DNA of 64,000 nt from Lumbricus rubellus (taxonomy: Eukaryota; Annelida; Clitellata; Crassiclitellata; Lumbricidae). Position 1 is the stretch's first letter. Each line of letters starts with the position of its first letter. Below are positions 46,010-60,103 of the stretch, in pieces. Both the position numbers and the translations under genes were made by a program. Below the pieces are notes generated by a model. The model was not told the origin of the DNA and did no database searches. It saw nothing but the letters and a program-made list of their open reading frames with translations. The stretch is from NCBI GenBank assembly GCA_945859605.1, contig OX243820.1:30861883-30925882 (forward strand), given 5' to 3'.

Positions 46010-48674
46010 GATCTTTGCTGTGACACGTTGTCGTTTAAGAGCAACAAAATATGTACCATGCACCAAAGTGATGACGTGGACATATTGATCAGTATTTATT
46101 ATCTAAGGTCTGTAGGCTTATATACAACCGGACTCTTCCTGTCTGCATCCATATTCCAGAACACCGTCCCTTCCAGGCCTTCCTATAATAATTAGGGGGC
46201 GTCCGTAATGGGAATTTCCTTCAAAGTGAGCTTCCCGAAGGTGGCCAGGCCTATTTAAGAGATTCAAAATCTCGGGCTAGCAGGGTCCGTGCACGGGGAC
46301 CTAAATGGCCATTGAAACGGGCGAGCGGTGCATGGTGAACGATCTCACCCGATCAAATTCATTTAAAAATGAACAAGGTCATTGAGATTTGAGGCCATAG
46401 ACGGCCGCTATATAAAATCCGATTACATTTACATTTATTGGGCAGACATTGAATTGACAAGACCACACAGAAACTATAGGCAGGTCTACCATTGGTAGCC
46501 TACGTGTGTAGCTGATTGATGATTGGGAAGTTTTGTTTTGTTTTCCAGCTATTATAAGATAGGGCCTACAAGACATGTGTTTAAATTGTGTAAATTGTGT
46601 AATGTAATTTGACATTTATATAGTGCCGCTCACAGTATAGTGATTATCCAGTAGGGTCTAACGCTTGGTCCCTGCATGTCAGGGTCAGTCTATGTTGACA
46701 ATGATTTCATTATCGTACTAGTAACTAAAGTACTGAACGCAACGCTACTGCATGCGCATTATGAGAATTGTAGGGAAATAACTGGCGAGGTTCAGACGTT
46801 GATTTATGTGGACATGGGATTCATATGGAATGAGGACTTTATTATGAGGTCCTAAAAAAAGACTGGCATTTTCGACTCCCTGGCAATAATTCTCACTCTG
46901 ACCCTGTGACGGGAAGGACGACACGACCGGCCCTCGGTTCCGCCCCCTCGGTTAATTACGTCCCGGTGCCTGTAAGACTAGTCGCATGCTTGGTGAGCCT
47001 GAGAACATGGCGCCACTCTGGCATATAATAATTATATCCATTGCCACTACGCAGCTTCAGTCTTGGATGTTCTGTTGCCTCTGTAGGATTTTCCGAGGTC
47101 ACATATTACAATACAAGGACTGCCTCTGATAAAGATAAACTTGTCAGATGATGGATAGAAGTCACGGCATCGAAAGCAATGTTTTTTCAGCGCGTTGGCG
47201 AACTTGAGCGCATTGTCATTTATAATTTTCGTTTAATTTCAAACTGACGCAACTCAGAATGATATTTAACAGTTCATAAACTATGACTACAAGTAACTGT
47301 TATTACAGGAGTTGAATTTAACTGCGGCAGTCGACAGGGGGCTCATCAATCCCTTTACCAACGCCATCTGCCGAATGGAAGGTTGAGTTGACCTTTGGGG
47401 TGGGGGATGGAGGGGGGGTAGCGGGAACAGATCTCGCGTCCCTGTGCTCTTCGTGCCAGAGTATTAACCCTTACCACAACCCCCAATTCCCCCACACACC
47501 AGTCCTACACGCAATGCCTCAATAACACAGAACCAAACTAATTCTGCATAACTATCACAAAACACGAACTCAAAGTCTACTAATGACCAGTTTTAATTAC
47601 AGATTATTATTATTATGCTATTAATACTCGAAATAATCATTAGCACATGCAAATTAATTCCTTTCTTTTCCTCAAACAATTATAGGTCTTAATTAATCTC
47701 TCATCCACAAAATTGTTGGCAGTGATCTGAAAAACGTTCACACACATATCCCTCAAAATCATAGGCGGAGACATGGTCCAGAAGTTGGGAGTGATATAGG
47801 CCTAAGCATCCCCGTCCCCACCTAACCACAAACATTGGGGGGAGGGTCCTCCCCCCCAAAGTCTCCACCCACACTCAAAATCAAGTTTTTAGCAACTCGG
47901 CATACTGCATAAAGAGCTTGAGAAAATACATAGCTGTAGGCTAGTGTAATCACGAAATTCACACACTTACCTTACATTACCACATAAGCTTACATAGTAC
48001 ATACCCTGAACGTTATAAGCAGTGTTATCCCACATCATATAATTATGACTGTAGACTTTTCACAACACAGTTCAGCATCAACCACTGTAGACCCACACTC
48101 CTTACGTACGGTAACGTTATTAAAATAATAGTTATTACTATTAATAAAATTATTTAATAATTATTAAACATTTATTTAAAGAGCCGATATATCTAAGCGC
48201 TAATTAATATCGAGCATCAATTATACATAATTATGGTGATGAGCAACTGTAGGCTAAGTGAAGAAGTGAAGTCTTACTCAAGGTCCAAATATAAAAATTA
48301 TATATACATATATTCATTCAAGCTTATATATATGTATATATAGGCTAATATATATAGATTATATTGAAGGTTCATATAATTATACATAATATATTATATA
48401 TTCAAAACTTTAAGCACATAAATTATATATAATATTCAAGGTCCATATATGTATATTCAAGCTTCAAGATTATATATATGAATATATTTAATATATATTG
48501 TATATACAATATACAAGTATATCAGTATTTAAGGTTAATATACAGTATACAGCAACTGTCTCTGAAAGAAAGCACCCCCCCCCGTTCATTACTGTGTCGC
48601 AAACTCCACTAGGCCTACTATGTCCTGCTACATTAATTACCACTTCTATAGCGCTGGTCTATATTATCATTGTA

Positions 48675-48712
<38 letters not shown>

Positions 48713-49260
48713 ACATGTACATCTTTAAAGCGTGCAAAGCCACACAGAGGCAATTAACTGTTCACTGCTCGAGACATTATACTATCTTTCACAGTACCGT
48801 AGTCCTAAATCAGCCTCATTACAAGCACTTACATCTCGCAGATTGGCTTCAAGCCCTACAAGGCTACAACGTATTTTGTAGACCAATACACCAAGACTCA
48901 TTAACCATCAGAACTACAGACGCTTTGCCAACCAACAACATTAAACGAACCTCATTAGCGCAGAAGTCTCACTGACGCTTCCAATTTCTGCAGTACACAG
49001 CGGATTAGCGGTAATGGCCAGACCTGAAGCGGGGGTTGGAGGGGGGGAGCCGTCATCAATCAGGAAACATTAATCAATCCGTTTGTCACTGTCAGGTGGA
49101 CTTATCTGCATGTATAGGATTACTACCGACTGAGCTGAGGAGAAGCAGTGCATAGGAAAGAAGAGTTTCTTCTATAGGCCTAGAGTCTAGACCACCTCTT
49201 CTTCAATCAACGTTGCGTTAACAAGTGCGTTTCCACGAGTCCGCAAAACCAACACCACCC
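46010..49260. other. Gene-poor region
   Basis: It contains a fragment resembling the MITE arm at 25026 (46355-46410), a weakly inverted segment at 46760-46910, AT-rich sequence with tatata runs at 48290-48500, and an (ATT)n run at 48676-48710. No gene recognised. Confidence 0.45.
47762..47873. mobile_element. Small MITE, 112 bp
   Basis: Ends taggcggagac and gtctccaccca are inverted. The 10-bp direct repeat ctcaaaatca flanks it at 47752-47761 and 47874-47883. The ends resemble those of 14898-15232. Confidence 0.6.
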
Positions 49261-49261
49261 A

Positions 49262-49636
49262 CATGGGCGCCTGCAAACATTTTTTGCAGCGGGGCAAAAC
49301 ACTTTGGTCGCAGTTGAATTTTTTTTTGTTAGCAAGGGCTTGAAAAATACAAAGCAGGAAACAACGAACATGAGTGTTTTTACGTAGGCGTTTATAATTT
49401 ATGCAAATTTTTGTCATTTGGACTTTGTGTATTATTTTATCATTAGTATCATTGGCATTTTATGGAATATAAGAAATTAGTTAAAATCCAGGAGGTAGTT
49501 TAAAAATAGGTGTCAATTAGTAGGCGTACCACTTCAGCGCGAAGAAATTTACAAAAAAAACTAAAGATGTGGTAAAAGATGTAATTTTTACGGAGGTGGG
49601 GAGCACCCCTCTTACCCCTACGTGAAGGCGCCCATG
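49262..49636. mobile_element. MITE, 375 bp, CATGGGCGCCT ends
   Basis: Ends catgggcgcctgcaaa and gtgaaggcgcccatg are inverted over 11 bp. The flanking 8-mers do not match well, so the copy is old or its boundaries are imprecise. Confidence 0.5.
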
Positions 49637-49849
49637 CCAACAGAGCTTCAAGCTGAAAACATCCGGCCCGCAAAGTCCCAACCGAGGCCAGAATTAAGGC
49701 CAGGCTTGAGCAAAGGCCAACTGGTTAAGTTCTGTTAAGGCCAAGATGACTTATGAAAGTTAAAGGCATTCTGGTGGTGTAGTGAGTAAGTAAAGTGAGC
49801 ACACTCCTGATGCTAGAGCAAGCAAGTCGCTTCTGCCAAGGCACAGTTG

Positions 49850-49888
<39 letters not shown>

Positions 49889-49995
49889 CCAGTCAATCAA
49901 TCAACCAGTCAATCAATCAATCAATCATTCACCCGACCATCAATCGGAATTTATATAGCACCCCCTTTAAAATCTCTACTCAAACAGTTAGCTTA
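49850..49995 (-). repeat. (CAAT)n tail with LINE/SINE 3'-end stub
   Basis: (CAAT)n at 49852-49930 then gaatttatatagcacccc...ctactcaaacag. Read on the minus strand this is a 3' stub followed by its simple-sequence tail. The same arrangement is at 60056-60150. Confidence 0.65.
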
Positions 49996-52495
49996 CAAAA
50001 TCACGTCATCAGCCTCACAAGTCATCCTAAAAAAAAGAATAACGGTAAGAAAATCACTTTAAAAGTACAATGGAAGAAGACCAACATGCGAACAAATGTT
50101 TTTCTTCCATCATCACAGTTAACATTACTGTAACCAATGTCCCATTAAATCACATTTTCTCATCACTGCTGAAACCTGAATCTAAACTTCCAATGTAAAA
50201 TTTAGCCCGAAAGGTCATCAATTCCAAACAACACCCACTGAAGTATTTTCACAACTGACTTACACAACTCAACGCGCTACAGGAATCCTGCACCATACAC
50301 TACTCACTCTTGCCATTAGTAAAACAATCTCAACAGGGCGAAAACGAAAACCATTTGCTCCCAACCAGCGACGGTACCATATAATTTCAACAGGTCGCGG
50401 CGACAGGGCCATGTGAGTTACTATTAAATATCAGCAGGTTGAAAACGTTAAATGTACCTAAGATATTGAAATTTACACAGAAATTTTGCCAGTTCATAAA
50501 ACCAGTCGAGAGTAGGTGCAGCGACCTATGCCGCTGGCCACTGCTACCAACACATCAAATTCAAAATAAGATGATGCACACAACGAGTATTTACCATAAG
50601 GAAAGGCACAGCATATAGTATCTGGGACATGTTTTAAGTTCCATGTTGATTCCTTTGTTGAACCAAATCGTGTAATTTTCAACAACCAAGCTCAGACCAA
50701 TGCGTTCACAAATTAAAGTAATAATACGGTCAATAAATTCCTTTCAATATGGGCCATCCATATATTACGTAGGCAACAATTGCATTTTCAATCTCTCCCT
50801 CCCTCCCCTTGTTGCAAGTCGTACCTTTTGTGGAACTCCCCCATGCGTACGTATGAATAAGCTTCTCTAGCCCCCACATACCCCTTACAAAAGTTTATAA
50901 ACTAAAGTCACCTGAAAACATTTGTTTTGCCATAGGTTACTATTTATTTTTTTAAACATCACATTTGCAAGATAAAATTTTTAACTGTTATGGTTTTACT
51001 GTTTAGAGATGAGCAGAATTTAATTATAATTATGCAATGAAATGCCATCGGATGACTATAGGATAAAACAGACTTATAAATAGGCTAATGTGGATGTCAT
51101 AATTAGAAAGTTATTTTGCGTATGCACATTTTGTTGCACATTCCCTCCTGCTGTATTTACCCATACGCAAATCGCCTAAATCCGGCAACCCCTCCCCCGC
51201 ACACGTTATATATGGACAGCAACCCCTAAGTATACGTGGAGAGTATCAAGTAAAGCTTCACTAATAAATCACTAGGAGCATATATGAACCGCTGCAAGTA
51301 TATCAACTCTATTTATCCACTATAATATATCTTCTGCGAAGTTCTGCGTAGCATCAACAGTTTCTCTTCTCACGAGTACAACTTTCACGAGTACGTTACA
51401 AAAGATAAAAGATACAACCTCCGTCTCAATTAGTCTAGCAAGTCACCAAAACTTTCACTTTTATTTCAGCAGACGACAAAGAAACTCTGCTGAAAGCATG
51501 AGTAGTAACAAAAAGAGGACAAGCCCAGAAGCAATCAAAAAATGACGACAACAAAACGCGGCTGATAAACCATTTCTCTATACAATGAACAAACGGTTTT
51601 CCTTAAAGGTGCATACGAATACGAGCCTTATCGATATATAGTTTATTAGTCGTGGTGGTTTATGATTTACTAATAGACTCGCTTTTCTGTACGTGTATGC
51701 ACGTACAATAAAAATGCACGATAACTAAAAACATATTAAATCTATTAATCAGCTTCAGAATGCCTTTTAGTCAGAGTAGATAATTTTTCATTGTTCCAAC
51801 CTTTCACAGAAATAGAAGTTCCATATCTGATGATGTACCCAGAAGCATTAATTCTTCAAAAATAAACATCAGCACCGTCCTATAACTCAAATTTTGATAT
51901 AATGCAGATAGGAGAGCTCGGTCCCAAATTAATTGAAGATTGAGGCAGGAACATACTAACCAGAACACAACCTTAGTACAATTCAGTACTCAAGTGTCCG
52001 CAGTGCAGTACCCTTACACTATAGTACTCGCCTTCGCGAAGACATAATCGTACAATTTTTCAAGTGCCACTATAGCCAAGCGAAGGGGCACCAGCTTATT
52101 CATGAGCGTTTGCTTCTTCATAAAGAAATACTTGTCTTGCCACAATGTAATACGTATCTTCGTACAATGTACCATAGTAAATGACTTATCATAATGTAAT
52201 ACATGTCTATATACATCATTATAATGTAGTATGCAACTTCTTACAATGCAGTATGCGCCTTCTTACAAGGCAGCACTTGCCTTCTAACATAGAAAACATG
52301 CCATCTTTCAACGTGCGACAGAATGTGGCTTTTTAGAAACATTATAGGAAGGTTCCAGAGGTAACCGAAAAATTAAAAATTAATGCATTAATAATACGGC
52401 ACAACTCACTGCTGCCTCTCCTTACACCAACTTCCATGCATGTGGAAATGCAAAATTCACACACGTCAACACCATTAACCACAACGTTCCATTCG
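49996..52495. other. Gene-poor, AT-rich region
   Basis: The segment 50749-51223 has inverted ends (gggccatccatatattacgt / cgttatatatggacagc), suggesting one more MITE of about 475 bp without a resolved TSD. I see nothing coding. Confidence 0.4.
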
Positions 52496-52499
52496 AAAT

Positions 52500-52668
52500 A
52501 TGTGTGTGTATGTATGCATGCATGTATGTAAAACTATGAATATATGTATTTATGTGTGTGTATGTATGTATGTATATATGTATGCATGTATGTATACATG
52601 TATGTATGCATGCCTGTATGTATGTATGCATGCATGTATGTATGTATGAATGTAAGTATATATGTATG

Positions 52669-52700
<32 letters not shown>

Positions 52701-53000
52701 TGCATGCATGTATATATGTATGTATGCATGCATGGATGTATGTATGTATATATGTATTTATGTATGTATGCATGCATGTATGTATATATGTATGTATGCA
52801 TGTATGTATGAATGTAAGTATATATGTATGTATGTATGTACATATGCATGCATGTATGTATATATATGTATGCATTCATGTATGTATATATGTATGTATG
52901 CATGTATGATTTGATTGTTTGTATGTATGTGTGAATGCATGTATGATTGTATGTACATAGACATTCATATAGCGTCTCATGAAGGCGCTTATTAACCCAA
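52500..53000 (-). repeat. (TATG)n-rich tract attached to a LINE 3' stub
   Basis: On the minus strand gttaataagcgccttcatga...cgctatatgaatg (about 52960-53000) is followed by catac-type repeats down to 52500. It is the third example of this LINE end with a CATA tail (others at 3463 and 18480). Confidence 0.7.
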
Positions 53001-53443
53001 AAGCGTACAATCAAATATACCTAAACCCGCGCACAAACCTACGAGACAATCTCCATGGTTACTTATTGATCCGCATACGGGAAATAATTTCTCCATCATT
53101 TACATAATCTGCATAATATGGATACAACCTAGGCAGCGGAACTATTTACAATATATGCGATACGAACTTCTGCATCGGTTACACGTATGTACATTGTTGT
53201 ACAGATAAGGCCGATTAACTAATTTACCGTTAATTAATTATCATAGATTTCCTCGTTCGTTACTTCGCAGAGGTCCCCTGAGATGTGTAAATCTCACAGG
53301 CCACACTGCCGTAAAGTAAGTGGACAAGAGCACATGGTGACTACATGTATGTATATCGTATTTTGAATGTTAGCCGGTCCAAACATGTCCAAACGTCTTC
53401 GTCAAATGCACTTCTTTAGCACAGAGGCAGATTCAGTCTCACT

Positions 53444-53478
53444 TCAGCAAGCAGGTTCAACTTCTGATATGTATTTTC
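53444..53478 (-). CDS. FCHO2: Terminal coding exon of the FCHO-like gene
   Basis: After acceptor tttgtgctttgcag the frame reads [11 protein letters not shown] and stops at 53444-53446. It completes RFFTG from the previous exon, matching the short tail after the last strand in muniscins (RFATGRYL-type ending). The intron between the two exons is about 1.3 kb and contains a LINE fragment, an hAT MITE and copies of the upstream donor region. Confidence 0.65.
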
Positions 53479-56400
53479 CTGCAAAGCACAAACGACGTCA
53501 TATGTACGCAACTAATTAAGTTATAATTCATTCATGCATTATATGCATTTATATAGCGCCTCTTCAAGGGGGCTACTCAGAGGCGCTCCCAACCTCAGCG
53601 TGGCCAAATAAAACTGTCTTAAGATGAGAGAGGAAAGCCTGAGAAGGATTTTTACAAAGAGAGCGGAGGGTCAGACCATTCCAGGTAGAGGGTCCTACCA
53701 CCGAAAAAGCATGGCTCTGCATAATGGAGGTACGAGCAAAAGGAACAGAGAGCAGACTTAATATAATCTTATTGTCCCTTACACAAGTAAGTTGCATATT
53801 AATCCAGAGGAGCCGCACCAACTCTGTTCCTGAAGAATCTCAAAACTGTCCTAATCAGCCAAAAAAGACGACAAAGTTTACGCAAGCAGAGCGATTCAAA
53901 CCTCCAACGCACTCGTAAAAATCTACTTCCACTTATAACCGAACAATAAACACAACAATGGCAATAACAAACCATATCATCGTACAGAAAATTATATTTA
54001 ATAATCATTAAAAAACTGTCCTGTGCAATATAACCAAATACAACCATCTGAGATATAATTCCAGGGCTGTTTTAAAGGAATTTTTAGAACTGTACAACTC
54101 GTCCTTCTCCTTCTCATTGTAAATTACTTCCAATCGAAGGCCAATGACCATTTTTTGCTAGTTTTAACCGTACATAAGTGCTTCTACAACTGCACAAATC
54201 CGCTTAGAACTGCACATTTTGTGTACAACTGCACGTTAAAAAAAGCCCTGCATAATGTTTTTTTTATGAGAGACAGTCTCTACTTCCACTTATAACCAAA
54301 CAATACAAAATACACCAATGGCAATTACAAACCATATCATCTTACAGAAAATTATATCTTAACTTAATAATCATTACAAAACTGCCCTGTGCAGTATAAC
54401 TAAATATGACCAACTTAGATATACTAACTTGCACTATATAAATAGTCATGGAGCTAGGGGTCAGAACTGTATAAGCTGCTAGCTTTTCTGATTCCTTTTG
54501 CACTCTGTTTAGTGAGTCATGTTAATTCTGTTTGACTTGTGTGTGTGCAATAAACAAACATATCAAACCAAATCAACTAATTCTTACCAGTAAAGAATCG
54601 TTTTTTGATGAAAGACAGTCTCTACTTCCACTTATAACCGAACAATAAACACACAAATGGCAATAATAAACCATATCATCTTACACAAAATTATATCTTA
54701 ACTTAATAATCATTACAAAACCGTCCCATGCAGTACAACCAAAAACAACCAACTGAGATTAAATTCTTACCAGTAAAGAATCGTTTTTTGATGAGAGACA
54801 GTCTGTACCCGGGACCAACGAGTTCAAAGTCGATGCCCGACAGCGTTGTTCCCTCACACAGGAACTGGGCGGCCGTCAGACTTGGGCTCGACGGACCGGA
54901 CGTCAGATCGAACTTGGCAAGAACCTTTCCGTGGCTTCCGTTCTCCGACATGTCCGAGATGTCACCGAGCTTCCACGTAAGGCGCTTTGATTCGGGCGAC
55001 CTGGACCAACAAGAACACATTTACGGTTCAAAATAAAAATACATCATAATAATAATTAATCCAGCCGTACAATTTCATGGAAGCTATTCAACAGGTCGGA
55101 GACATTAAATGTACACAAGATATAGAAAATTTCAAAGAATTTTTGACAGGTCCCTACGCAGTGATTTGAGGTGGATTCGAACCTACAACGTTCCGGCTCC
55201 ACAGCACCGAACATACCCACTACACCACCACTCTCCATCAACCAAGCTAAATCAATGCCTAAAAATGAAGTATCATAGGCAAAGAAGTCGAATAAGAAAT
55301 CAGCATCCAAGAAATCCAATTTCTTATTTTAAGTTTCGTCTACAGAGAAGAAACGGAAGACAGACAGACGACAGACAGAAAGACAACAGACTGACAAACA
55401 GACAGACAGACAGACGACAGACCAGGTGGCGGCTGGATTCGACTGCATCATCTGCTTCACTTGACCATCGATCGTTGCCATGAGAACGATGCCGGTCAGC
55501 GGGAGTGGCGCCGACATCGCTGAACCGTTGTACGAATAATCGACTCCAACTTCCGTCTCCAGCTGCTCGCATTTCCAGTGCGACGTCAGACGGAGTGGAG
55601 TGCTCTCCGCTCCAGGACGAGGCTTTACCTGCGGAGAAAGATTGAAATGGGTTAAGTATATCAGTCTAAGATCATAAGCTCGTAATTTCTGCAGTGCGCA
55701 AAAGACCAACGCAACTGGTACTCAAGAATGTCAGCGTGAAGTACCTGGTGTGAAAGAATGTCAAATGTGAAATACCTGGTATTCAAGAATGTCAGTGTGA
55801 AATACCTGGTGTGAAAGAATGTAAAATGTGAAATACTGGTACTTAAGAATGTCAGGTCTCATATACCTGGTAGTTAAAAATATCAAATGTGAAGTACCTG
55901 GTAGTTAAGAGTGTCAAATGTGAAATACCTGGCACTTAAGAACGTCAAGTCTGAAATACCTGGTAGTCAAGAATATAGAATGTGAAGTACCTGGTACTTA
56001 AGAATGTCAAGTCTGAAATATCTGGTAGTTAAGAATATCAAATGTATCTGGTAGTTAAGAATACAAATGTGAAGTACCTGGTACTTAAGAATGTCAATGT
56101 TGAAGTACCTGGTACTTAAGAATGTCAATGTTGAAGTGCCTGGTACTTAAGAATGTCAATTTTGAAGTACCTGGTACTTAAGAATGTCAATGTTGAAGTA
56201 CCTGGTACTTAAGAATGTCAATGTTGAAGTACCTGGTACTTAAGAATGTCAATGTTGAAGTACCTGGTACTTAAGAATGTCAATGTTGAAGTAAGCTGCA
56301 GTTCTGTTCTGGTCCATCTGCCTTCGAAGGTGTTCGGTGAGAGCAGACATTTCGAAGCTGTAGACTTTATTGTCTGACGTTGACTGCACTGTATCCCTGC

Positions 56401-59400
56401 AACAAAACATTCCATGTAAAGTAATGCACTGTATCCCTGCAGCAAAACATCCCAGGTAAAGTAATATTGTAAAGTAATATTACAAAGTAAAGTAGTCATT
56501 GTGTTTAAGATTCCTCATGATCCATTCTATGCAGAATTTATGGTTTAGGAAAAAGTTTGAAAAAGTAACCGAAAAAAACCAGACTCTCTGGTTTTACTGA
56601 ATTTTTATGTATTTAATAAAATCGGTATTCGAAAGGACTGTGTAAAGTTTTGAAATGGTTATATAGAAATCTTTAAATCTTTTCCAAATATGCCTGTAAT
56701 GCAAAACAATCAAAACACTAGTTACAGATTAACACACCATTGCATTTCAAAATAACGCAGCACTTTCAAAGCATCTTGGAATAATAATAATTTGAGCAAC
56801 ACAAAAACCAATTTTAATTCCTTACTTTGGACAGAAACAAAGTAGAACAATAAAGTTTGTGTCATTTTAAAGAAAAGACTTTACCCTTTACATTGGTATA
56901 TTTCACTAAAATTGTCAGATGAGTCATCATTTAAATGTTTGTATGTGCACTTGTTATAGCGTCCCTTCAAGCTATCTCTACTCAGAGGCGCTCCCAAATG
57001 CAGAACGGACACTGCATCGGAGTTTCACGCTGAAGCGCTGAGCAATTGTGAGTGAAGGACTTGCCCAAGGTCCTTACGCGGTGAGGTGGATTCGAACCTC
57101 GAACCTTCCGGCTCCAAGGCAATGACGCCACCACTACACCACCGCGCCCCACAAATGGCAACTTCCCAAGAATTCTGCAACAGAAGGTTAAACTATTCCA
57201 ATTCGTCGATCGATAAAAGCAACAAGTAACACTAACTCGACGATCAGTTGCTTGTTGACTAGAATTTGTTCTAAACTGGAAATGTTTTTGATGCAGAATC
57301 GAAGCGTCGTGGGGCAGTGATTATCCACAAGCACTCGGATAATCCCGGCTGGAAAGGAAACGACCATGTCACCCGTCAGCTTAACTCGACACCTGCACAA
57401 CAAAATAACAAACAATCACAAACTGAACCGGACATTTAAACTCCGACCCAGTAGTAGAAAAAATGCACACAGGCATAGATGTTGATAATGGTAAAAAAAA
57501 TAAAATTGAAAAACGTTGCTTTAAAAAAAATTAAAACCCTAAAAAACCGAAAAAGAAAATAATCTGACTTTGTTACATCTTGTACAACGTTTAAAAATTA
57601 AAAAACTAGCTTATGCAACTCAATTTTAACCAGCAAATAACACAACTTTGTTAGTAAACACTAAGCAGCATTGATTAACAATAAATAATTTTAGTACGGT
57701 AAATTATAATTTCTTGCACTATGCTATTTACTTCTCACACAACAACGTCAAAACAGCCAAAGAGCGACATAAATGAGCAAAATCGTTGAAAGCATGAAGA
57801 CAGCAGCATCAGCAACACCAGACAAAGTAGAATTTAAAAAATAATTAATAAATAAGGTCACATAAAAAAATTAATAAAACGGGCAAAAAGATAGTGAAAA
57901 ATAAAAAAACACGAAATAACGGGAGTTTCAGGTAAATAAGAAAGCAAAACTTTTCACAACAATGCATAATACAGGTGAGCCAATCGTCATCATACCTGGA
58001 CTGGTCGCTGCCCTTAAAGTACGCATGAATCGTTTCAGAGAAGGCGACGGCCAGTGGAATGGTGTCGGACATTCCGATCGTCAGCGGACTTGGACCGCGC
58101 GATACTCCGAAGGACGCGGAAGACGCGAACGAGTTGCTGGAAATCGTGCTTTCTGCCGATCGATCGGTTTTGAACAGATCCGGCGTCTGCCTTCCAGCCG
58201 GTCTTGCGGTCGCCTAAGTCAAACAACAAAAGCAGTTCGGTTATCGAAAGATGTAAATTTCTTCAAACATTGTAACCATCAGAGGCAAGGGTCTAAGCCC
58301 CCCGCCCTAAATGGCGCTCAGCCCCCACAGAGAAAAATGCCAAAAATGTCTACAACCATGGGTACATAGCGTATACAATGACCTGACAAAGAGCAAAATC
58401 CGAAAAAACAAAGACGAAAACTGTTGGACGACAAAAAAAAACGTCAGATTTTTTGACAGAGAAAATGGAATATTTTTTTCGAGATTCAGACCAAATGACT
58501 AAAAAAAGAAAGGTCGTCAGATTTTTTGCGGTAAAAAAGGAAATTTTTTAAAGATTCAGACCGAGGTTTGGAGCCTCTCAAAACTGAAATCCTGGGGCCG
58601 CCACTGGTAACCATGCTGTACTAACCCCATGCAACTAAATGCTACTTACCCATTTTACAACGGCACCTCATGCTAAATCGGTAATAATAATAATCATGCT
58701 GGCAATTGTAACTCAAACAGATATTTAACTGAGCACATCTGAACTCACAAGCAATGGCAAGTTGCCGTGGCTTGACCTGGACACGCGTGGCAATGGTACT
58801 GGTCCTGGCAGAAAGGGGGACGGATTGCCAGTCGGCGTCTGTACCCTGGACCTGCTGTTTGAAAACATGGAACTCATTTCATCGGGGCTGGCAAGCAGCA
58901 ACGAATCTGAAAAAGAAATGAATTCAAACTGGTCATTGATCTGATGACTCTTTCAACAATACAGAACATGATTTTCAATGATGTTCATTCACTCATTCAA
59001 GTTACAATTTGTATAGCACGTCTTCAAGGAAACTACTCAGAGGTGGTCCCTAATCACAGCACAGCCAAAAAGAACAGTCTTCAGGTACTTATCGGATGTG
59101 TCCGAGTGAAACAGGCACAGTTCAAAAGGGAGGCTCATCCATACTGCAAGGTCGACCACAGAAAATGCATGGCCGTGCATGATGGAGGTACGATGAGCAA
59201 ATGGGACTGACAGCACTCCCCTTCCAACTGAGCGTGGTGCTCGACTCATCCGCTAACTGATAAATCCATGAATGACCAACCAAAATATTTTGTCAAGGTT
59301 ATGATGCTTAATACAACTATTATTATTATTATTATTAAGATGCAATAATTAATTACTAATATTACTGGTTACATTTAACAGAAATACGACTCCAACAATA

Positions 59401-60051
59401 GCAGTCGTTTTATTTATATACGTGTAAGGGATCTCTTCTATATTACATTTTCGTCCATAATGTCCATAACTTTGAGACTTCATTCTAAACTTTCCTGACC
59501 ATTTCCCTATGCACGGACAAAAGCGAAGAGCAGATATGAACATTGAACAGCAAGATTTGAATACTAACTGGCGCTGATCACAGAAGGCATTGACTCGGAC
59601 GTAGTAACTCTCTGTTCGTTGCCGTTCGTTGGAGACGTGACTGCGGTCGGAGGACTGAACAGATCCAGACCAATCAGATCTTCACTCGGTTTGCTAGACG
59701 AAGTACTGAAACGAAAGACAGAGTATTGAAATGAAAAACGGTACTGACATAAAGTACTGATATGCAAGATGACATCATCTGAGACATCAGAAGAAAACTT
59801 AGAGGAAAGTCATACTGAAGAAACTGTGTGCTTAGAACAGCCCTACATTACATGTAGTGACCTTGGAAAAAGAGACTTTCTAAAGCTCTTAGAAGACATT
59901 AAATACAGCTAGCTTGGATTCACACTTGACTAATATATTTCATGCATCAAATCAGAGTAATCTTAATTTGGATATAAAATAAATCATTTTAACTGATTGA
60001 TTGATAGTTTGTGCTCAAATCGCTAACCTGAGACAAAATTTTAATGTTGAT

Positions 60052-60103
<52 letters not shown>

